Source: Limnohabitans sp. Rim28
Lineage (GTDB): Bacteria > Pseudomonadota > Gammaproteobacteria > Burkholderiales > Burkholderiaceae_C
Assembly: GCF_000293865.2 (NCBI RefSeq)
Contig: NZ_ALKN02000002.1
Coordinates: forward strand, 1-64,000
Reading direction: 5' to 3'
DNA: 64,000 bases
The position numbers and the translations under genes were made by a program. The notes under the pieces are model-generated. The model saw nothing but the letters and a program-made list of their open reading frames with translations, had not been told where the DNA came from and made no database searches. Of this stretch, positions 41,873-51,106 are shown one piece after another; position 1 is the first letter of the stretch, and each line of letters opens with the position of its first letter.

Positions 41873-42313
41873 TCAATACAACTTGTGAAGGTTGCGCGTG
41901 ACCACACCCCAGATCACCAACTCCTCACCGTCCTTGACCACGATGGGTGGAAACAACGGATTTTCAGCAATCAGCTTGACCACACCCCCACGGCGATGCA
42001 AACGCTTGACGGTGTATTCGTCGTTCAGCACGGCCAACACGATGTTGCCGTGCTTGGCTTCGATAGAGCGATCCACCAACAGCTCATCTCCCTCGTAGAT
42101 GCCGATGCCATTCATCGAGTCACCCTTGACCCTAAAAATAAAGGTCGCCTCTTTGTTGCGGATCAGGAGTTCGTTCAGATCAAGTCGTTTGCGCGTGTGA
42201 TCGGCCGCAGGTGAAGGAAAACCGGCACGGACTGTCCAAGAACACATCTCTAGCCAGACCTTGGTGTCGGACACGGAGACGGGCTGAGGGTGAGAAATTT
42301 CGGTTGTTTGCAT
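41873..42313 (-). CDS. umuD: UmuD-type SOS mutagenesis protein
   Basis: A 146-residue LexA-fold protein. Cleavage would fall at Ala30-Gly31 ('VRAGFPSP'), with the catalytic Ser66 ('GDSMNG') and Lys103 ('TVKRL'); the 36- and 37-residue spacings equal those of E. coli UmuD (24-60-97). The start at 42313 is chosen because upstream codons would lie inside the LexA box. Self-cleavage after RecA activation gives UmuD', the partner of UmuC. Confidence 0.92.
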   Translation of the reverse strand: MQTTEISHPQPVSVSDTKVWLEMCSWTVRAGFPSPAADHTRKRLDLNELLIRNKEATFIFRVKGDSMNGIGIYEGDELLVDRSIEAKHGNIVLAVLNDEYTVKRLHRRGGVVKLIAENPLFPPIVVKDGEELVIWGVVTRNLHKLY

Positions 42314-42324
42314 ACCTGCAATAT

Positions 42325-42342
42325 ACTGTGTATTCATACAGC
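42325..42342 (-). promoter_or_regulatory. LexA (SOS) box of umuDC
   Basis: CTGT-N8-ACAG (42326-42341) is a perfect match to the proteobacterial LexA half-sites. On the minus strand it overlaps a promoter: TTGATT as -35 and TATATT as -10 just downstream. The UmuD ATG follows within about ten bases of the -10, so the transcript has little or no 5' leader. Confidence 0.9.
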
Positions 42343-42464
42343 AAATCAAGTACACGACTTACCTGTCAAAAGAGTACTTGTAGGCAAAACAAGTCATCTC
42401 CGACTGCTAGTCCGCTTTAGGCTGGTTGGAGTCACTCGCGTTAAGTGGACGTCATAGTTGCGAT

Positions 42465-42610
42465 GATTACTACCGGTCATTCAAGCGGGAGTAGCTCCTA
42501 CGACCGCTGTAATTGAAATACCGGTCACTCGACATGTCGCGCATGCGATCCGTGATTAAGCGTACATGAATGATCGGTCTGGTGCTGGGTGTACAGACAA
42601 TCCCGACCAG
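42465..42610 (+). repeat. Dispersed repeat, copy 3 (diverged)
   Basis: It aligns over about 146 bases with the minus strand of 17761-17910 and, in its second half, with 8-110. Substitutions are scattered, but blocks such as CACTCGACATG and ACATGAA are kept. A central GGAG-TAG-CTCC can pair; copy 2 has GGTA-G-TACC in that place, which hints at a conserved fold. The remainder of 42343-42791 is non-coding. Confidence 0.75.
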
Positions 42611-42791
42611 AAGAGGTTTATCGTTATGCTGGAATCGATATTCTCGAATGCAGCGGCATGCGACGATCGAATGAGTCACTTCTCTAGCCTAATCCGACCG
42701 AAATCAGACATTCAATCATTTATTGCGAAAAGTAGATTAAGGCTCTGTTTGGCATGAGCTTCAACAATTCTTAAATGCTTCTTTGGTCAGA

Positions 42792-43196
42792 TCACGGAAG
42801 CGTAAACCGCAAGGCACCTGAACGGCCATTGGGCAATTTCACAGTGACGACTGCTTTGCTCCCCTTCGGTAATGCACTGGTAACAGTGGCCGACAAACTG
42901 TTGGAGCTAACGGGGGTAAATGTCAGTTCTGTTCTGTTGTTTCCATTTAGTACAACCGCCTTGGCAGAGCCTCCGTCCATGACAACAGGTTCCCCATGAA
43001 TGGTGATGTGAAGAGTTAGGGTCATCGCCTTGACGACCAACTCACCTTGAAATGAGCCTGCCTCTGCAACCACACCTCCGTACATAGGTTTTCCATGATC
43101 GGCGTGCGCAAGAGCAGCGCTAGGGGCAATCATGCAGGCAGTCATCAAAGCCACCAGCGAAAAGCGTCGAATTAAATTCTCTTGGTTATTTTTCAT
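42792..43196 (-). CDS. Small periplasmic protein of the second Czc-type cluster ('DHGKPMYGG' type)
   Basis: A 134-residue secreted protein. The signal peptide ('LVALMTACMIAPSAALA') is followed by 'HADHGKPMYGGVVAE' and a beta-rich domain. It is the counterpart of the protein at 3733-4107 in both position and N-terminal motif, but the rest has diverged. The start at 43196 has a GAGGA ribosome-binding site. It lies 67 bases after the czcA-type gene. Function unknown; a periplasmic metal-binding role is inferred. Confidence 0.8.
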   Translation of the reverse strand: MKNNQENLIRRFSLVALMTACMIAPSAALAHADHGKPMYGGVVAEAGSFQGELVVKAMTLTLHITIHGEPVVMDGGSAKAVVLNGNNRTELTFTPVSSNSLSATVTSALPKGSKAVVTVKLPNGRSGALRFTLP

Positions 43197-43263
43197 GAAA
43201 AGTTCCTCAATGAAGATTGAAAAGGGGGCTGAATAACGACTCAACAAGAGTAACGCATGCGCA

Positions 43264-46200
43264 TCATGGCCCCTCCTCGGCGTTGCGCAATTTTTCCGAC
43301 GGCTTTCTACCATATCGAGCAAACAAAACTGGCGTGACAAATGCATCTAGCAGGGTTGAGCTAATGAGCCCCGAAAATATGATGACAGCAACCGGATGCA
43401 AAATCTCCGTTCCAGGCTGCTCCGCCTCAAACAACAGGGGTGACAATGCCAAAGCAGCTGTCAATGCTGTCATCAATACCGGAACCAATCGCTCAATAGA
43501 GCCTCGTATCACCAACTCACGACTAAATGGTTCGCCCTCGGTCCGCATTAGATGAATCCAGTGACTGATTTTCAAAATGCCATTGCGTGTGGCGATTCCA
43601 GCCAGAGTCACAAAGCCTACAAGCGCAGCCACTGAAAGGGGTTGGCCAGACAGCTTGAGGCCAACAACGCTACCAACTAAAGCCAACGGCACATTCGACA
43701 TGACCAGCAAGGCCAGTACCGAGGACTGGTAGCGTGAATACAGCACCAGAAACACGAGTAATGCCGAACCTGTGGCCAGTATCGCAATCAACCGGCTGGC
43801 CTCCTCTTGTGCCTGGAACTGGCCACCCAATGAGATTGAGTAGCCCTCGGGCAGTCGACTTTCGGCAACAACGGCACGGATATCAGCAACCACATCGCTA
43901 AGTGCACGACCCTGCGCGTTGGCAGAAATGACAATCCGGCGGCGACCATTGTCCCTGGCGATCTGATTTGGACCGTCGCCCTCTTCAATGCTTGCCAGCT
44001 GCGAAAGTGGCACACGACCACGAGGCGTATCAATCAGCACTTGCGCTAGACCCTGCGGACTACGGGCAGATTCCGGCAACCGCATCACTAAGTCAAAACG
44101 GCGACTGCCCTCCACGACTTGGGTCAAGCGGGCCCCTTCTACAAGGGCCTGCAACTCAACCAACAATTGAGAAGATGACATTCCATAGCGCGCAACAGCC
44201 GCGTGATCAATGCGTACTCTGACCTGTGGTGCCAAAACTTGCTTTTCGATCTCCAAGTCAGCTAATCCGGGTATTGAGGCCAGACGCAAGCGCAAAGCGG
44301 CAGCCTGTGATCGAAGCGTGTCTAGGTCATCCCCCACAATACGGATTGCGATCTGCGCTCGTACACCTGAAAGCAAGTGATCCAATCGGTGCGAGATGGG
44401 TTGTCCAATGCTCACGGCCACTGGCAATGGAACTAGAGCCGCTCGCATATCCGTGTAAATCGCGTCCAATGATCGGTCGCTTCGGCGTAATCTAACGTCT
44501 AACTCTGACACATGCACACCTTCGGCATGCTCATCCAGCTCGGCGCGTCCCGACCGCCGCGCGACGTGTTCAACCTCAGGCACGGCTTTGAGCGCAATCT
44601 CTGCTGCCGATCCCATACGGGTTGATTGATCTAGCGTCACACCTGGATTGAGCCTAAGACTGACCACTGCCGATCCTTCATTAAAAGGCGGTAAGAAAGT
44701 TTGAGGAAAAGTTGGTACCAGTAGCAATGCAATCACCACACCAATAACCGCAGAACTCAAGGTCAGGATTGGCCGATCAAGGGCATATTGGAGCAGTGAC
44801 ACATAACGGGCCTTTAGGGCTCTTACCATTCGAGGCTCTTCATGTGGCAAACGGTCTAGCCGACGGCCAATGAAAAAATAAGCCAGCACCGGTGTGACTG
44901 TGACCGCAACCAAGAGACTGGCAAGTATCGCGGCTATATAGGCGATTCCAAGAGGTACAAACAGTCGCCCTTCGATGCCTGGCAGAGCGAAAAGCGGCAC
45001 AAAAACCAATGCAACCACTACCGTGGACCAGATGACTGCACCTCGCACTTCTTGGCTGGCATCGCGAATGACTTTCAAAACTGGTCGCGGTTGGTGAAGA
45101 AGCGAATTGGCTCGTAGTCGCCTCACTATATTTTCGAGGTCAACAATCGCGTCGTCTACGAGCTCTCCAATAGCAATGGCAATTCCACCTAGTGTCATCG
45201 TGTTGATTGAAATATCCAAGGCACGGAATACGAGAATGGCCGTGAGAATGGATAATGGAATCGCTGTCAGTGAGATAACCGTCATACGAAAGTTACCCAA
45301 AAAGGCAAACACCACAGCCGCAACCACTGCACCGGCGGCCAAAAGCTTTATCTGCAAATTACCAATCGACGCTTCAATGAAATCAGCTTGGCGGAAGGTA
45401 ACCTGTGGTGTCGAGATGCCGTCCGGTAAAGACTGCGCGGATTCTGCGAGTGCAGCTTCAACAGCCCGTGTCAAAGTTACCGTGTCTGCTGCGGGCTGCT
45501 TTTGAACAGATAAAACTACCGCAGGTGCACCATCCAGACCCGCATCACCTCGTCGAATTGCAGGTCCGAAACCAACATCAGCTACTTGCGACAACACAAT
45601 ACTTTGACCGCTGACCGATCCTGTCCCTACAGCAATTGACCGCAAGTCCTCCAGTTTGGCCGTTCGGCCCATGTGCCGGATCAACACTTCGCGCCCATTG
45701 ATCGCCAAAAATCCACCCGAAGTATTGGCTGCAAAAGCCGATAAAGCACGTTGCAGAGCTTCAAGCGTAATGCCCAACTCTGCCATGCGACGGGTATCCG
45801 GCAGAACCTGAAACTGTCTGACTTCTCCACCGATTGGGATTACTTGCGAAACACCGGGAATTGACATCAAACGTGGACGCAGCACCCAATCGGCAAACTC
45901 GCGAACTGCCATCGGCGTGGTTTTAGCTACATCAATGGGCAGAGCAATCAACAAGATCTCGCCCATGATCGAACTAACCGGTCCTAATTTAGGCGTAATA
46001 CCCGCAGGCAAGGCCGTCTCCAGCGAAACCAGCCGCTCGCTGACAAATTGTCGGGCCTTGTAAATGTCAGTATCCCAGCCAAACGTGACGTAAAGAATAG
46101 ACAGGCCAGCCGCCGACATAGACCGCACGACCTCCACGCCAGGCAGCCCATTCATCGCAGTTTCTAGAGGGTAGCTGATGAGTTGCTCAACTTCTTCCGG

Positions 46201-46371
46201 GGCCATCCCCCCGGCTTCGACCATCAAGGTCACCGTTAGTTTATTCAGGTCCGGAAAAACGTCCACCGGTGTACGACTGGTCTGCCAACCACCCCAAAGA
46301 AGCAGCACGATGGCCATTGCCATGACCAGTACACGGTTACGCAGACTGGCATCGAGGATCCATTTAAACAT
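43264..46371 (-). CDS. czcA: HME-RND heavy-metal efflux pump, CzcA-type (second copy)
   Basis: A 1035-residue RND pump paralogous to the one at 4157-7276, with which it shares long stretches such as 'PVDVFPDLNKLTVTLM' and 'GRAELDEHAEGVHVSELDV'. The TM4 segment reads 'GELVDDAIVDLEN', again unlike the classical CzcA signature. Substitutions spread over the whole length show the two copies are old duplicates or were acquired separately. It would work with the CzcB- and CzcC-type proteins upstream. Confidence 0.92.
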   Translation of the reverse strand: MFKWILDASLRNRVLVMAMAIVLLLWGGWQTSRTPVDVFPDLNKLTVTLMVEAGGMAPEEVEQLISYPLETAMNGLPGVEVVRSMSAAGLSILYVTFGWDTDIYKARQFVSERLVSLETALPAGITPKLGPVSSIMGEILLIALPIDVAKTTPMAVREFADWVLRPRLMSIPGVSQVIPIGGEVRQFQVLPDTRRMAELGITLEALQRALSAFAANTSGGFLAINGREVLIRHMGRTAKLEDLRSIAVGTGSVSGQSIVLSQVADVGFGPAIRRGDAGLDGAPAVVLSVQKQPAADTVTLTRAVEAALAESAQSLPDGISTPQVTFRQADFIEASIGNLQIKLLAAGAVVAAVVFAFLGNFRMTVISLTAIPLSILTAILVFRALDISINTMTLGGIAIAIGELVDDAIVDLENIVRRLRANSLLHQPRPVLKVIRDASQEVRGAVIWSTVVVALVFVPLFALPGIEGRLFVPLGIAYIAAILASLLVAVTVTPVLAYFFIGRRLDRLPHEEPRMVRALKARYVSLLQYALDRPILTLSSAVIGVVIALLLVPTFPQTFLPPFNEGSAVVSLRLNPGVTLDQSTRMGSAAEIALKAVPEVEHVARRSGRAELDEHAEGVHVSELDVRLRRSDRSLDAIYTDMRAALVPLPVAVSIGQPISHRLDHLLSGVRAQIAIRIVGDDLDTLRSQAAALRLRLASIPGLADLEIEKQVLAPQVRVRIDHAAVARYGMSSSQLLVELQALVEGARLTQVVEGSRRFDLVMRLPESARSPQGLAQVLIDTPRGRVPLSQLASIEEGDGPNQIARDNGRRRIVISANAQGRALSDVVADIRAVVAESRLPEGYSISLGGQFQAQEEASRLIAILATGSALLVFLVLYSRYQSSVLALLVMSNVPLALVGSVVGLKLSGQPLSVAALVGFVTLAGIATRNGILKISHWIHLMRTEGEPFSRELVIRGSIERLVPVLMTALTAALALSPLLFEAEQPGTEILHPVAVIIFSGLISSTLLDAFVTPVLFARYGRKPSEKLRNAEEGP

Positions 46372-46386
46372 GTTGCCTCCGTGCTA

Positions 46387-47514
46387 TCAGCGAACTTGAT
46401 TGATCAAAGGCGCACCATCGGTGACGACCAATTCACCGCCCTCCAAACCTCGGGTAACCAACACATGCGCAGCATCCAGTGGCTGAACCAAGACACGACG
46501 CGGTTCGAATTTTTCAGCAGTAGACTTGATCCAAACCAGAGGCTCATTAGCTGATGAACGAACCAATGCAGCTGCAGGCAGAGGTACGCCCTGCACATCG
46601 GTCTTTAACTTCACAGTCACGGCCACAGGTTGACCCACCGCAAGCTGCGATAGGTGAGCACCCTGTCCACGAAATTGCAAGGGAAGCGCCTGATCACGAA
46701 GCACTCTACCCGCCCCCAAAAAGGTCAACGGTACAGCTAGATTTCCGACCAACACCGAGGCGGACTCGATCGGCGCTCCCAACCCCGCGCCTGGTGCGGT
46801 GACCTCAACCAATAATCTTCGCGGGTCGATGATTTCGAATACCAGTTCTCGAGCGTCTACCACTTGTCCAGAGACCACTCTTGAAGATGCAACAACGCCC
46901 GAAATAGGTGACACCAGTGGCTCAGCGGTACCTGCAGCTTGCCAAGATGCCAAGCGCCCCGTCAAACTGGTTAACTCCGCCTCGGCCGCCTCGATTTCTT
47001 TTCGAGGTACTGACTCGGCCAAAGTGCGTAGGCGTTCAACACGCTGTGTGGCCAATGTTTGCATACTTCGCAATTCAGCAAGTTGCGAGCCTAGAGATGC
47101 ACGGTCAGATGGCGACATGGACGGAAGCACAGAGGCCAGGACCTGTCCCTTCTGAACTACCTGACCAAGGGTTGGCAATCCCCTTGAACCCGGCTCAATG
47201 CGTCCAGCAACTGTGGCCTGAATACGACCGCCTGCGTTCGGATCCATTGCAATCAAACCAGGTAGCTCAATCGAACGACTAGATTTCTGTTGCAGCACTT
47301 CTTGCGTACGTATACGCAGTTGTCGCTGCGAGGACTTGGGAAGAAAAATAGCGCCATCTGGAAGCCTCTGAGGAGAATAGGCGTTCACTACCGTTGTTTG
47401 TGCTGGCCCATGGTCATGGCCCTCGTGAGCTTGAGACAATGAAGGAGCCCAAACAAGCGTGCAAGCAATCATTACCGCCAAGTGACGCGGGCGATGCGAA
47501 AAAGTCTTTTTCAT
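46387..47514 (-). CDS. czcB: RND periplasmic adaptor, CzcB-type (second copy)
   Basis: A 375-residue membrane-fusion protein with signal peptide, a His segment ('AHEGHDHGPAQ'), the barrel-sandwich/lipoyl halves and a coiled-coil hairpin ('LATQRVERLRTLAESVPRKE'). The architecture and order match the first copy. It lies 15 bases upstream of the czcA-type gene. Confidence 0.92.
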   Translation of the reverse strand: MKKTFSHRPRHLAVMIACTLVWAPSLSQAHEGHDHGPAQTTVVNAYSPQRLPDGAIFLPKSSQRQLRIRTQEVLQQKSSRSIELPGLIAMDPNAGGRIQATVAGRIEPGSRGLPTLGQVVQKGQVLASVLPSMSPSDRASLGSQLAELRSMQTLATQRVERLRTLAESVPRKEIEAAEAELTSLTGRLASWQAAGTAEPLVSPISGVVASSRVVSGQVVDARELVFEIIDPRRLLVEVTAPGAGLGAPIESASVLVGNLAVPLTFLGAGRVLRDQALPLQFRGQGAHLSQLAVGQPVAVTVKLKTDVQGVPLPAAALVRSSANEPLVWIKSTAEKFEPRRVLVQPLDAAHVLVTRGLEGGELVVTDGAPLINQVR

Positions 47515-47529
47515 GTTTGTCCTTGATTC

Positions 47530-48156
47530 TCAAAAACTAAAACGGCCCAGACGCCGACGAAGTGCAGCGCCTAGCGAAAAAAATGCAATCAATCCTGCTA
47601 AGGCCAATAGCCAGGGGAAACTCTGTACCTCAGATGCAGATGGCGTGACCACTTCAAAATCAGTCTGTACAAACTCTCCAGCCAACAAATCTGTTGTGCC
47701 CCTGGTAGACACAGTCGCTGTGATGGGGAGCATCTCAGGTACAAAATCAACAGGAAGTGTGGCCACCCAAACCTCACCAGCCAGTTGCGGTTGCAGCTTG
47801 GTCTCACCAATCTCGATTTCGATGGATCCGCTCACAACCGGTATGTTGGTTTTGACATCGTCAAGCCAAAGGGTGAGCTTGTTGCCCTCCACTAATCCGA
47901 CCAATTCAAAATCGGGGCTACTGGCAACAAAACGTGGAGCATTTGTAGAGACCGATCGTGCAACTGACGAGACATCCAGCGCGGTGGCAGATACACCCTT
48001 TGCTGCACCAACACTAGCGACGATGGAAACTTCGGGCGCTTTAGTTTTATCGCTTGTTCGGTCATGGCCCTCATGAGCGCTCACTTTGAAGGCGGCAAAG
48101 AGAATGGCAATTACAAGAGTATGTAAAACTGAATGCTTTGTTGACTTGATATTCAT
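47530..48156 (-). CDS. Membrane-anchored periplasmic protein of the second Czc-type cluster
   Basis: A 208-residue protein with an N-terminal signal ('LVIAILFAAFKVSAHEGHD'), a periplasmic beta-rich domain ('LVGLVEGNKLTLWLDDVKTN') and one C-terminal membrane helix ('FPWLLALAGLIAFFSLGAAL') before an Arg-rich tail. It is the positional and structural counterpart of 8432-8968. Its start overlaps the czcC-type stop by four bases. Function unknown. Confidence 0.8.
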   Translation of the reverse strand: MNIKSTKHSVLHTLVIAILFAAFKVSAHEGHDRTSDKTKAPEVSIVASVGAAKGVSATALDVSSVARSVSTNAPRFVASSPDFELVGLVEGNKLTLWLDDVKTNIPVVSGSIEIEIGETKLQPQLAGEVWVATLPVDFVPEMLPITATVSTRGTTDLLAGEFVQTDFEVVTPSASEVQSFPWLLALAGLIAFFSLGAALRRRLGRFSF

Positions 48157-49418
48157 GGTTCGAGTCCTAGTGCTTGGTTAAGGCGAGCTTGCGCCAACCC
48201 AACTTGGTTGCGTGCTGCCTGTAGTGCAAGTTCAGCTTCAAAGGCCAAGCTTCGCACCCTGAGCAATTCGGCAAGGCTGCGTTCACCGGCACGAAAGGCG
48301 CGCTCAATAACTTCTTTTACGTGAGTTGCTGCAATTGACCTGGCTGCTTGGGTCTGGGTCATAGCTTGGTTACTGGTCAAGACGATGCGAGCTCGCTGAA
48401 CTTCAGCATCCAAATCGCGTACTCGTTGTTGAAGCGCCACCTCTGACTCGGTCAAGGTCGCTGCCGCTGCAGCTAAACGTGGCGCATTACGGGCTTCGGT
48501 ATCGAGCGGGAAATTCATCCCAATACGAAACGTGTTGCGATACGGTGCACCCGCGATATCACGGTCAAATCGTGCCACTGCGGAAATCGTTGGACTGTCT
48601 CGCCGGGTGCGCATAGCCAATTCCAAGCGGCTTTGTTCAGTTGAGACAGCCTCGCGGGCCATCTGCAAAGCCGGATGTGACACCAAATTGGTCAATTCGG
48701 TGGACTTTTCATGCAAGGAGCCGACTTGGACACTGCCCGTCAAACTCTTGAGATCCACGGATGCAGAGGCCAACTGACCTTGCGAATCCAGCAAACCAGA
48801 CTCTGCTGCGAGCGTATTAGAAAGTGCCAAGGAAAGATCGACAGGTGCGAGGTCGCCTGCTTGTACCCTTTGCTTCACATCAGCTTCAAGTGCGCGTGCG
48901 CTGTCCAGTTGAATCTGTTTTAGACGCAATTGAGTAGCGGCGATTTCAAATGCCCACGCCGCTTCGCGAACTTGTCCGGCTACCCTCAACCTTTTCAGAC
49001 GCAGCTCAGCATTTAGCAGCGCTCGCTCCTGGAGTAAGACACGACGCTGAGCTTCACGTTGTCCTGGTAACCAAAGAGGTACGGATAGACCCGGTTCGAT
49101 TTCATTACGGCCAAGTTCATTTGCACGCGTTGTACCAGGGAGAGCAACTCCAGAAGGTAAGTCACGGCGTACGTCAAAACCGAGACTTGGAGCGTTGGGA
49201 AACAAGGCCTGATTTGCCATGACCTTCGCATCCAATTCTGCATCACGCGCTGCGTTAACTTGGTCTAGACGGGTTAAGGTCAAGGCCCGCTGATGCAGAT
49301 CCGCCAATGCTGGTACCGCTTCATTGCGATTCGCTGCTATTGCTTCGGATGTCGGAACAAATCCGGGCTGAGCCAATACACCCGCAGAGGCAAAAGCGAG
49401 AAGAAATATAGAACGCAT
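48153..49418 (-). CDS. czcC: TolC-family outer-membrane factor, CzcC-type (second copy)
   Basis: A 421-residue outer-membrane channel with signal peptide and the two repeats of TolC-family proteins ('LSVPLWLPGQREAQRR' and 'FRIGMNFPLDTEARNAPRL'). It completes the second pump. It lies about 150 bases downstream of the CzcI-like gene; that gap shows no gene and is presumably leader sequence. Confidence 0.9.
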   Translation of the reverse strand: MRSIFLLAFASAGVLAQPGFVPTSEAIAANRNEAVPALADLHQRALTLTRLDQVNAARDAELDAKVMANQALFPNAPSLGFDVRRDLPSGVALPGTTRANELGRNEIEPGLSVPLWLPGQREAQRRVLLQERALLNAELRLKRLRVAGQVREAAWAFEIAATQLRLKQIQLDSARALEADVKQRVQAGDLAPVDLSLALSNTLAAESGLLDSQGQLASASVDLKSLTGSVQVGSLHEKSTELTNLVSHPALQMAREAVSTEQSRLELAMRTRRDSPTISAVARFDRDIAGAPYRNTFRIGMNFPLDTEARNAPRLAAAAATLTESEVALQQRVRDLDAEVQRARIVLTSNQAMTQTQAARSIAATHVKEVIERAFRAGERSLAELLRVRSLAFEAELALQAARNQVGLAQARLNQALGLEP

Positions 49419-49572
49419 GGGTTCTCACAGGATTTTTCCGTGAGGATTGCGGCCAACTCGGCATCGTCAAAAACTTTTGAAGACGTCGAATGCTTTGGCC
49501 CAGCGCAAGCGTCACGTTCGCATGCACTGCGGCATTTCAGATCAGTGATTTGAACTGGCGTGCCCGCTGAGG

Positions 49573-49989
49573 TCAGGCGGGCAACGTACGTGGCGGCCGG
49601 AAAGGACCGTTAGTCGTGTGAGGCATTGATGTCATCACGGGAGCACCATGCAAAACGTTTGAAGGTGCCAGCATAGCCAGCGAAACCGATTGAACTGGCA
49701 ACGAAACAACTAAATGACAACATCCATCAAAAATATTCGATTCATGAGCCAAGCAGTTAGACGTTATGAGAGAGTTGCTTTCATCTGTGGCAACCAAATC
49801 GACCAAGTCCAAGGTATGGTGTTTTGCGTGATGAGTGGCTAAGTCGGAACTGAGGGCAGGGACGCGATCATCCATAGCAACAGGTGTATGGCTGACTTTC
49901 CCCTTTACTCCGCAAGGCATGGCAGAAACCGCATACAAGGATTGCAACGGTAGAAGCAATGCAATAACAAATGTCATTATCAAGCGCAT
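49573..49989 (-). CDS. CzcI-like small protein (second cluster)
   Basis: A 138-residue secreted protein. A signal peptide ('LIMTFVIALLLPLQSLYA') is followed by a His-rich stretch ('ATHHAKHHTLD') and a Cys pair ('NIFDGCCHLVV'). It corresponds to 10416-10769 in position; sequence similarity is mostly in the signal peptide and His content. The start at 49989 is chosen because it begins the signal peptide; upstream in-frame sequence is not protein-like. Confidence 0.6.
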   Translation of the reverse strand: MRLIMTFVIALLLPLQSLYAVSAMPCGVKGKVSHTPVAMDDRVPALSSDLATHHAKHHTLDLVDLVATDESNSLITSNCLAHESNIFDGCCHLVVSLPVQSVSLAMLAPSNVLHGAPVMTSMPHTTNGPFRPPRTLPA

Positions 49990-50145
49990 AGCAAATATCT
50001 TAGCAGTCTTGCTGCTTCTTGAGTCAAAGGTGGGGCCATAACCGTCGGACGTAGAGCGATTAGATGCAACTTGGCAGCTAATTGTTGGCAATTCAATGCG
50101 ATGGGCGCTCGAAGCTGCCAATGTGTAAATATCTGAAATGGCTGC

Positions 50146-50535
50146 TTATATCGATTGACGGCTAGATAAGCTGAATCCTCCGACGAACCGCTTTGCTAGA
50201 CCCAGAATTTGGATTGTAGAAGTTATCGACCTGCACCAGTCAAGGCTGTCGCTGCCGCCACGCGGTCCAGTAACTGGGTTTTTCTGCGTCGGTCTCGCTG
50301 CGTGCGTTATACGTGTGCCAACTGATTTTGTCGTCCTTGGCCACCCTGGTATCAAACCGAACCTGGTCAAACCACAGGCGACACGTTCGGATTGCCGACT
50401 CTTGACGACAACAGGTGCAAGGTAACCGGGATAGGCTTCTTCAGGGAAACCTGAAGGCAGCTCAACACCCAGGTTTTCCTTGACCCATTGGGCGCGTGTT
50501 GTTGGAGTGAAATTCGTATACAAGCACTGAATTCA
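50146..50535 (-). pseudogene. Broken SRAP (YedK/HMCES-like) gene
   Basis: The intact part ('NFTPTTRAQWVKENLGVELP', 'GYLAPVVV', 'RVACGLTRFGLIPGW') matches the N-terminal half of SOS-response-associated peptidases. After 'GLIPGW' the frame shifts: the next frame reads 'AKDDKISWHTYNARSETDAE', hits a stop after 'RQRQP', then continues 'VDNFYNPNSGSS' before a second stop. The Met-Cys start is also lost; a Cys codon lies upstream, but no ATG precedes it. The gene is inactive. Its closeness to umuDC fits a shared SOS theme. Confidence 0.8.
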
Positions 50536-50564
50536 AAAATAAGAGTGCTGACTGATCAGTCCCA

Positions 50565-50774
50565 TCACTTCCAACTCAGGTCCAGTTTTCTGTTGTGTGC
50601 AGCGCAGTCACGCAAGTAAAGATTAATCAGGCTTTGATAGGGAATTCCAACTTGCTCGGAAATGCCTTTGAAGTAGCCAATCGAGTCTTCATCCAGCCGG
50701 ATGGTGATTTGCTTTTTCAGTTGGGCTGCGTAAGGGTTTTTGCGCGCTTTGGTGAAATCGTATTCTTTTCGCAT
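50565..50774 (-). CDS. brnA: BrnA-type antitoxin
   Basis: A 69-residue protein with the ribbon-helix-helix-like segment 'QLKKQITIRLDEDSIGYFKG' followed by 'GIPYQSLINLYLRDCA', as in BrnA/CopG-type antitoxins. The start at 50774 has GAGG upstream; an in-frame start at 50807 would overlap brnT. It would bind BrnT and repress the operon. The order toxin-then-antitoxin is normal for brnTA. Confidence 0.88.
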   Translation of the reverse strand: MRKEYDFTKARKNPYAAQLKKQITIRLDEDSIGYFKGISEQVGIPYQSLINLYLRDCAAHNRKLDLSWK

Positions 50775-50784
50775 CTTTGGCCTC

Positions 50785-51063
50785 TTAGCGGTATTGCTTG
50801 GATTCATGGGCTGAAGCTTTTCGGGCAGAAATGATTCGAATCAAATTGCCTTGCTCACGGTAGCAATGACAGACAACCATGACGCGCAGCGTGCTGCTGA
50901 TGCCCAGCAGGACAAATCTATCCTCATCTTCCGAGTGATCAGGGTCATCGATCAGTTTCGCGTTTTCATCAAAGAAGACTGTGCGCGCCTCTTCAAATGA
51001 AACGCCATGCTTCTTCTCATTGGAAGCAGCTTTTTTAGGGTCCCACTCAAATCGTATGGTCAT
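50785..51063 (-). CDS. brnT: BrnT-type ribonuclease toxin
   Basis: A 92-residue RelE-fold toxin. 'FEWDPKKAASNEKKHGVSFE' at the N-terminus and 'DRFVLLGISSTLRVMVVCHC' followed by 'IRIISARKAS' are the BrnT hallmarks. It is directly upstream of brnA. BrnT toxins inhibit translation by RNA cleavage until bound by BrnA. Confidence 0.92.
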   Translation of the reverse strand: MTIRFEWDPKKAASNEKKHGVSFEEARTVFFDENAKLIDDPDHSEDEDRFVLLGISSTLRVMVVCHCYREQGNLIRIISARKASAHESKQYR

Positions 51064-51106
51064 AACTACAGTGTAGTTTTTATTTTTACGAGTCGCAAGC
51101 TAATTT

